DNA of 7,631 bases from Candidatus Doudnabacteria bacterium (lineage in GTDB: Bacteria > Patescibacteriota > Doudnabacteria > UBA920 > 2-01-FULL-50-11), in assembly GCA_016205055.1 (NCBI GenBank), contig JACQJK010000060.1, forward strand, positions 1 through 7,631, written 5' to 3'. Below the pieces are notes generated by a model. The model was not told where the DNA came from. It ran no database searches and saw only the letters and a list, made by a program, of their open reading frames with translations. Shown here piece by piece: positions 4,983 through 7,631 of this stretch; the first letter of the stretch is position 1, and each line of letters opens with the position of its first letter. A program made the translations under genes and the position numbers.

Positions 4983-5396
4983 CTACCATACATCTTCAAC
5001 TGCATTCTCTATTATTCTAACAGAATTTTTGTTTCTGTCAATATTGGTGTTCAGCTCCGCCACGTCAATTCGGTAATTGTGATTTTGGAAAGCAGGATTA
5101 GCGTTAATAAAAATCTTGCAGGCAGAAACCAAACGTCGCTGTTTCCATTTAGTAACTGCTTCGGCCGCGGTGCCAAAGGCGCTTGAGGTGCGGGTTTTGA
5201 CTTCGACAAACACCAGCGACTGGCCTTTTACCGCCACAAGATCGATCTCCCCCAGACGTTTTCCGCGACGATTAAAGAAATTTTCTCCGATGATTTGGTA
5301 GCCCTTGCGGGCATAAAGGTCGGCGACAAATTGTTCTCCCCATTTGCCTAAGTCGCTTTGTTGAACCGAGGGTTTTAAAAAAAAATCAAAAAACAT
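4983..5396 (-). CDS. yraN: YraN / UPF0102 family nuclease-fold protein
   Basis: This 137-aa protein belongs to the UPF0102 (YraN) family of restriction-endonuclease-like fold proteins. These resemble Holliday-junction resolvases, and their cellular role is unsettled. LGKWGEQFVADLYARKGY at 16-33 is the family's first helix with its conserved Glu21. GEIDLVA at 49-55 supplies Asp52, and VFVEVKTR at 62-69 supplies Glu65 and Lys67, together the PD-(D/E)XK-type active site. KWKQRRL (83-89) and YRIDV (108-112) are also typical. In many bacteria yraN stands near rnhB or rsmI; here it follows a small membrane protein by 23 nt. The ATG at 5396 is preceded by AAGGAAGG six bases upstream, one of the better ribosome-binding sites in the window. 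Confidence 0.92.
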   Translation of the reverse strand: MFFDFFLKPSVQQSDLGKWGEQFVADLYARKGYQIIGENFFNRRGKRLGEIDLVAVKGQSLVFVEVKTRTSSAFGTAAEAVTKWKQRRLVSACKIFINANPAFQNHNYRIDVAELNTNIDRNKNSVRIIENAVEDVW

Positions 5397-5419
5397 TTAT
5401 TTCCTTCCTTGATCATCGA

Positions 5420-5809
5420 TCACTTGATCTTCAAATAACGTTTTTTTAGTTGCGCCTGCGCCCACTCGCTCTGTTCCGTCGAATATTGAAACAATAAATA
5501 CTTTAGCACAAACAAAAACCAAAGCAGGAAAGTCGCAATAATTAAGGCGGCGACGAACCGCAATCCCAAGTAAGGAATTGCCAGGTAGCGCAGTCCTGAC
5601 CAAACCAGTCCGATGATTCCAAAACTGGAAAAACCCATCAGCAAACGACTGAATAATTTCTTTAACACGGTCCTTTGGCGATATGCGCGCCGGAGACCAA
5701 GAAACACTAATGAAAGGGCAAGCCCTAAACCAAAAATCGAAAACAACACGATATCGCCTCTGGTCAAACTTCCAAGATCGGAATTGAAAAGAAAATCTCT
5801 TACTGGCAT
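5420..5809 (-). CDS. Small multi-pass membrane protein of unknown function
   Basis: This 129-aa protein has three hydrophobic segments, about residues 19-39, 55-71 and 84-107, joined by short basic loops. It ends in a charged tail (EQSEWAQAQLKKRYLKIK). The 'RYLAIPYLGLRF' stretch between the second and third helices and the Lys/Tyr-rich tail remind me of a hypothetical protein often seen in CPR genomes, but I cannot name a family. It lies 27 nt after the methyltransferase gene and 23 nt before yraN, so it is probably co-transcribed with both. The ATG at 5809 lacks a clear Shine-Dalgarno motif. Another minus-strand frame over the same bases is open from 5816 to 5397. I prefer this frame because its hydrophobic pattern is regular and its stop leaves room for the yraN ribosome-binding site. 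Confidence 0.7.
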   Translation of the reverse strand: MPVRDFLFNSDLGSLTRGDIVLFSIFGLGLALSLVFLGLRRAYRQRTVLKKLFSRLLMGFSSFGIIGLVWSGLRYLAIPYLGLRFVAALIIATFLLWFLFVLKYLLFQYSTEQSEWAQAQLKKRYLKIK

Positions 5810-5836
5810 AAGACACGAACGGCCGGAATTTTTGGA

Positions 5837-6373
5837 TTACTTCTCGAGCAGCAAAGCGTAGTGGAAACCGTCTGGTTCAAGCTCTCGCAGAAATTTGAAC
5901 CCCTTCGCGGTAAAAATCTCCTTGGCTTTTTCAGGAGCAATCCGCATTTCGTACGGCGGCCCAAGTTTAGTATGTTCTTTCTTCCACTCCACGATCACCA
6001 CTTTGCCGCCAGTCTTGAGAATCCGATAAGTTTCCCGAACGAGGTTTTCCGGATGTTTCATTTGCGGCAAAACTTTCCCGATAACCGCTAAATCGCAAGA
6101 TAACTCTTCAATGGCAGACTCGTTGTACCCGTCCAGGTTGTGCCGCAGGGTGCGGATATTCTTGCGTCCCTGCAAGCGCGCGGAAGAACTTACTTTACTT
6201 AAGGCGCTCTCCAAAACGTCCACCGCCCAAATCCGTCCCTGGTCTCCGACAATAACCGATGCGGGAAGAGTAAAAAAACCACTACCGACTCCCAAGTCCG
6301 CAACAAACATTTCCGGCTTCAGACCCGCTTCCAATAGCACATGCTCTGGTCGGATAAATTTTTGTTTTTGCAT
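5837..6373 (-). CDS. Class I SAM-dependent methyltransferase
   Basis: The 178-aa protein has the Rossmann-type methyltransferase core of the methyltransferase-11/25 group. VADLGVGSGFFT at 24-35 is the SAM-binding motif I, and Asp52 in WAVDV is the acidic residue that contacts the ribose. CDLAVIGKVLPQM (93-105) is motif IV, and YRILKTGGKVVIVEW (116-130) is the 'LKpGG' strand. The C-terminal part (about 145-178) is the usual last helix and strand pair. It resembles the UbiE/ArsM-like group but has no substrate domain, so the substrate (small molecule, lipid, RNA or protein) cannot be told. It starts 16 nt after the ymdB stop and is followed by the membrane protein gene 27 nt later, which supports one operon. 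The ATG at 6373 has no clear Shine-Dalgarno motif. Confidence 0.85.
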   Translation of the reverse strand: MQKQKFIRPEHVLLEAGLKPEMFVADLGVGSGFFTLPASVIVGDQGRIWAVDVLESALSKVSSSARLQGRKNIRTLRHNLDGYNESAIEELSCDLAVIGKVLPQMKHPENLVRETYRILKTGGKVVIVEWKKEHTKLGPPYEMRIAPEKAKEIFTAKGFKFLRELEPDGFHYALLLEK

Positions 6374-6389
6374 ATTTGACGATTCTATC

Positions 6390-7205
6390 TTAAAGAACCG
6401 GGGCAGGAAAAACTCTTAAAAAAGATTGAATATGTTTTGCCTTACCGCTAGCGTGATCAATTTCAATAAGCACTGCGCCTACTTCGATTTCACCTGCTTC
6501 CTCAACCTCCAACGCTGTCCGCTCGCCGGTTAAAAAACGATTGAGGGCGGACTCGGTTTTTACCCCCAAAACCGACTGGCGAGCGCCGCACATCCCAACG
6601 TCAGAAATGTAAGCCGTCCCCTGGGGTAAAACTTGGGCATCCGCAGTCTGCACATGGGTGTGGGTGCCGACTACGGCCGCTACTTTTCCGTCAGCGTAAA
6701 ATCCAAAGCCCCGCTTCTCACTGGTTGCCTCGGAATGAAAATCCACAATAATTATGTCTGATTTCGGCGCGGTTTGCAAAATCCGGTCTAGAGTTATGAA
6801 GGGCGAACGAATCTCTCCGCTGAATTGCTTCTCCATAAACACCTGGGCATTGAGGTTTACCATAAGCAGCTTCTTGCCCTGCACTGAAATCTGTTCCCAG
6901 CCTTTGCCCGGGTAGCTATCGGGAAAATTCGCGGGGCGAATTAACCGTCCGGACAAAACTTCAAAAACTTCCGCCGTTTGCTCTTTCCGGTCAAACACGT
7001 GGTTTCCGCTGGTAAGGAAGTCAACCCCGGAGGCAAACAGCTCGTTGGCGGTTTTGAGAGTGATCCCCACGCCGTGCGCGACGTTTTCGGCATTAGCCAC
7101 GATTAAATCGGACTTAAACTCCTCCCTTAATTCCGGAAGGGTCGTGCGTAAACCGGCCCGCCCGGCTTTGCCCACCACATCGCCGAAAAACAAAATTCGA
7201 ATCAT
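6390..7205 (-). CDS. ymdB: YmdB-family metallophosphoesterase (TIGR00282 type)
   Basis: This 271-aa protein is full length and keeps the metal ligands of the YmdB family: Asp9 in FGDVVGKAGR, Glu40-Asn41 in NAEN, Asn68-His69 in SGNHVFD, His157 in VDFHSEATSEK, and His182/His184 in GTHTHVQTAD. GTAYISDVGMCG (196-207) is also typical. In Bacillus subtilis YmdB is a 2',3'-cyclic-nucleotide phosphodiesterase that affects RNase Y-dependent RNA decay and the switch between motility and biofilm. ymdB often follows rny, which is not in this window. Here it precedes a methyltransferase gene by 16 nt. The ATG at 7205 fits the family N-terminus MIRILFFGD exactly; the 26 nt before it are AT-rich with no Shine-Dalgarno motif. 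The enzyme is expected in the cytoplasm. Confidence 0.95.
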   Translation of the reverse strand: MIRILFFGDVVGKAGRAGLRTTLPELREEFKSDLIVANAENVAHGVGITLKTANELFASGVDFLTSGNHVFDRKEQTAEVFEVLSGRLIRPANFPDSYPGKGWEQISVQGKKLLMVNLNAQVFMEKQFSGEIRSPFITLDRILQTAPKSDIIIVDFHSEATSEKRGFGFYADGKVAAVVGTHTHVQTADAQVLPQGTAYISDVGMCGARQSVLGVKTESALNRFLTGERTALEVEEAGEIEVGAVLIEIDHASGKAKHIQSFLRVFPAPVL

Positions 7206-7231
7206 AAATCACGAATTATGAATAACGTGCA

Positions 7232-7546
7232 TCAACCGCCTTTCCGGATTGAGCCAATTTTTAAACCAAGGGCTTCGAGTTTTTCCTTCAGTTCCTGAAG
7301 CGGCTCGACTCCGCCGAGGTTCGCGGCCAGGCGAAAAAGTTCAGGTTCAAACATGTCCTGATACAATCGGGCCTCCACGCTCCCCCGGCCATGCGTATCT
7401 TTATACGGAGCGGTTAGATAATGTTGAGTTTTAAAATCCTCAAGTTTTGCAAACTGGTTGCCTGTTGCGGTTCTAAACGCCTCCACCGCTTTCTGACGCG
7501 CTGCTAACCTAGCCTTTAATTCTACCTCATAAGAATCTTCCGACAT
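7232..7546 (-). CDS. Hypothetical protein, 104 aa, charged and helical
   Basis: I do not recognise a family. The protein is soluble-looking, without a signal peptide or membrane segment. The N-terminal third (about 6-27, YEVELKARLAARQKAVEAFR) and the C-terminal part (about 81-95, EPLQELKEKLEALGL) look like amphipathic helices that might form a coiled coil. The middle (about 40-60) is polar, with TAPYKDTHGRGS. The ATG at 7546 has no Shine-Dalgarno motif, and its upstream region is low-complexity AT. It ends 26 nt before ymdB and on the same strand, so it may head the ymdB operon. Codon-like composition and the uninterrupted frame speak for a real gene, but there is no homology evidence I can offer. 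Confidence 0.55.
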   Translation of the reverse strand: MSEDSYEVELKARLAARQKAVEAFRTATGNQFAKLEDFKTQHYLTAPYKDTHGRGSVEARLYQDMFEPELFRLAANLGGVEPLQELKEKLEALGLKIGSIRKGG

Positions 7547-7610
7547 CGAGTTATTTTGAATTTTGAACTGTAATTTTGAGTTTTAAATTTTAAATTTTTA
7601 ATTGACTTCC
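7547..7610. other. Low-complexity AT-rich intergenic spacer
   Basis: The stretch consists of degenerate words such as ttttgaa, ttttgag and ttttaaat, repeated with small changes. It lies directly upstream of the 104-aa gene. No promoter with consensus spacing could be picked out of it. Similar word-like spacers appear before ymdB (7206-7231) and before nusA (about 4761-4790). Confidence 0.5.
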
Positions 7611-7630
7611 TCCCGCCCCTTGGGGCGGGG
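7611..7630. repeat. GC-rich palindrome at the window edge
   Basis: cccgcccc (7612-7619) and ggggcggg (7622-7629) are perfect inverted repeats around TT, and the sequence may continue past the window. It could be the stem of a terminator for a gene to the right on either strand, or an interspersed palindrome. No T-run is visible on the minus strand after it; the plus-strand side is cut off. Confidence 0.5.
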
Positions 7631-7631
7631 A

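Noticed and set aside
5397..5816. 139-codon minus-strand frame overlapping the small membrane protein
   Set aside because: It overlaps the frame with a regular three-helix pattern, is rich in Arg, Phe and Trp without order, and would cover the yraN ribosome-binding site up to its start codon.

Overview
The window looks like chromosomal DNA of a bacterium of the Candidate Phyla Radiation (Patescibacteria, perhaps a Parcubacteria-type lineage). This is inferred from gene content and style: compact operons, intergenic stretches of degenerate AT-rich words, many starts without a Shine-Dalgarno motif, a small lineage-typical membrane protein, and an SxtJ/CmcI pair. No rRNA, tRNA, CRISPR array or transposase gene was seen, so the assignment is moderate only.

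Left part (1-1090, + strand): the end of an SxtJ-family membrane protein, open at the window edge, followed 16 nt later by a CmcI-family (cephalosporin hydroxylase/methyltransferase-like) gene. Both families are known from clusters that modify small molecules or surface glycans, often with a carbamoyltransferase. Any such partner would lie upstream of the window.

Middle part (1091-2780): an accessory-looking segment. After a 300-nt gap carrying a 66-nt imperfect palindrome, a self-contained minus-strand unit encodes an inositol-monophosphatase-superfamily protein. It has its own promoter (TTGACC-N17-TAGTAT), a tandemly duplicated ribosome-binding site plus start codon, and its own intrinsic terminator. 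Next to it, on the plus strand, is an orphan unit: a promoter-like TTTACA-N17-TGTAAT about 145 bp before a strong GC hairpin with seven Ts, with no convincing protein gene between them. It is a candidate small RNA of about 170 nt and contains a 17-bp direct repeat.

Right part (2793-7546, all minus strand, so transcribed from right to left): an unrecognised 104-aa protein, a YmdB-type metallophosphoesterase, a class I SAM methyltransferase, a small three-helix membrane protein, the YraN/UPF0102 nuclease-fold protein, the transcription factor NusA, and the protease subunit ClpP. The genes from ymdB to yraN are 16-27 nt apart and probably form one operon. nusA and clpP each follow gaps of about 200 nt that hold palindromes but no genes. 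The set is housekeeping in flavour: RNA-decay-linked phosphodiesterase, transcription elongation and protein turnover. NusA stands without its usual rimP and infB neighbours, and ClpP without clpX.

The best candidates for something undescribed are the orphan RNA unit at about 2604-2773, the duplicated translation-start module of the phosphatase-like gene, and the long palindrome at 1229-1294. All calls are by reading only; no database search or folding program was run.
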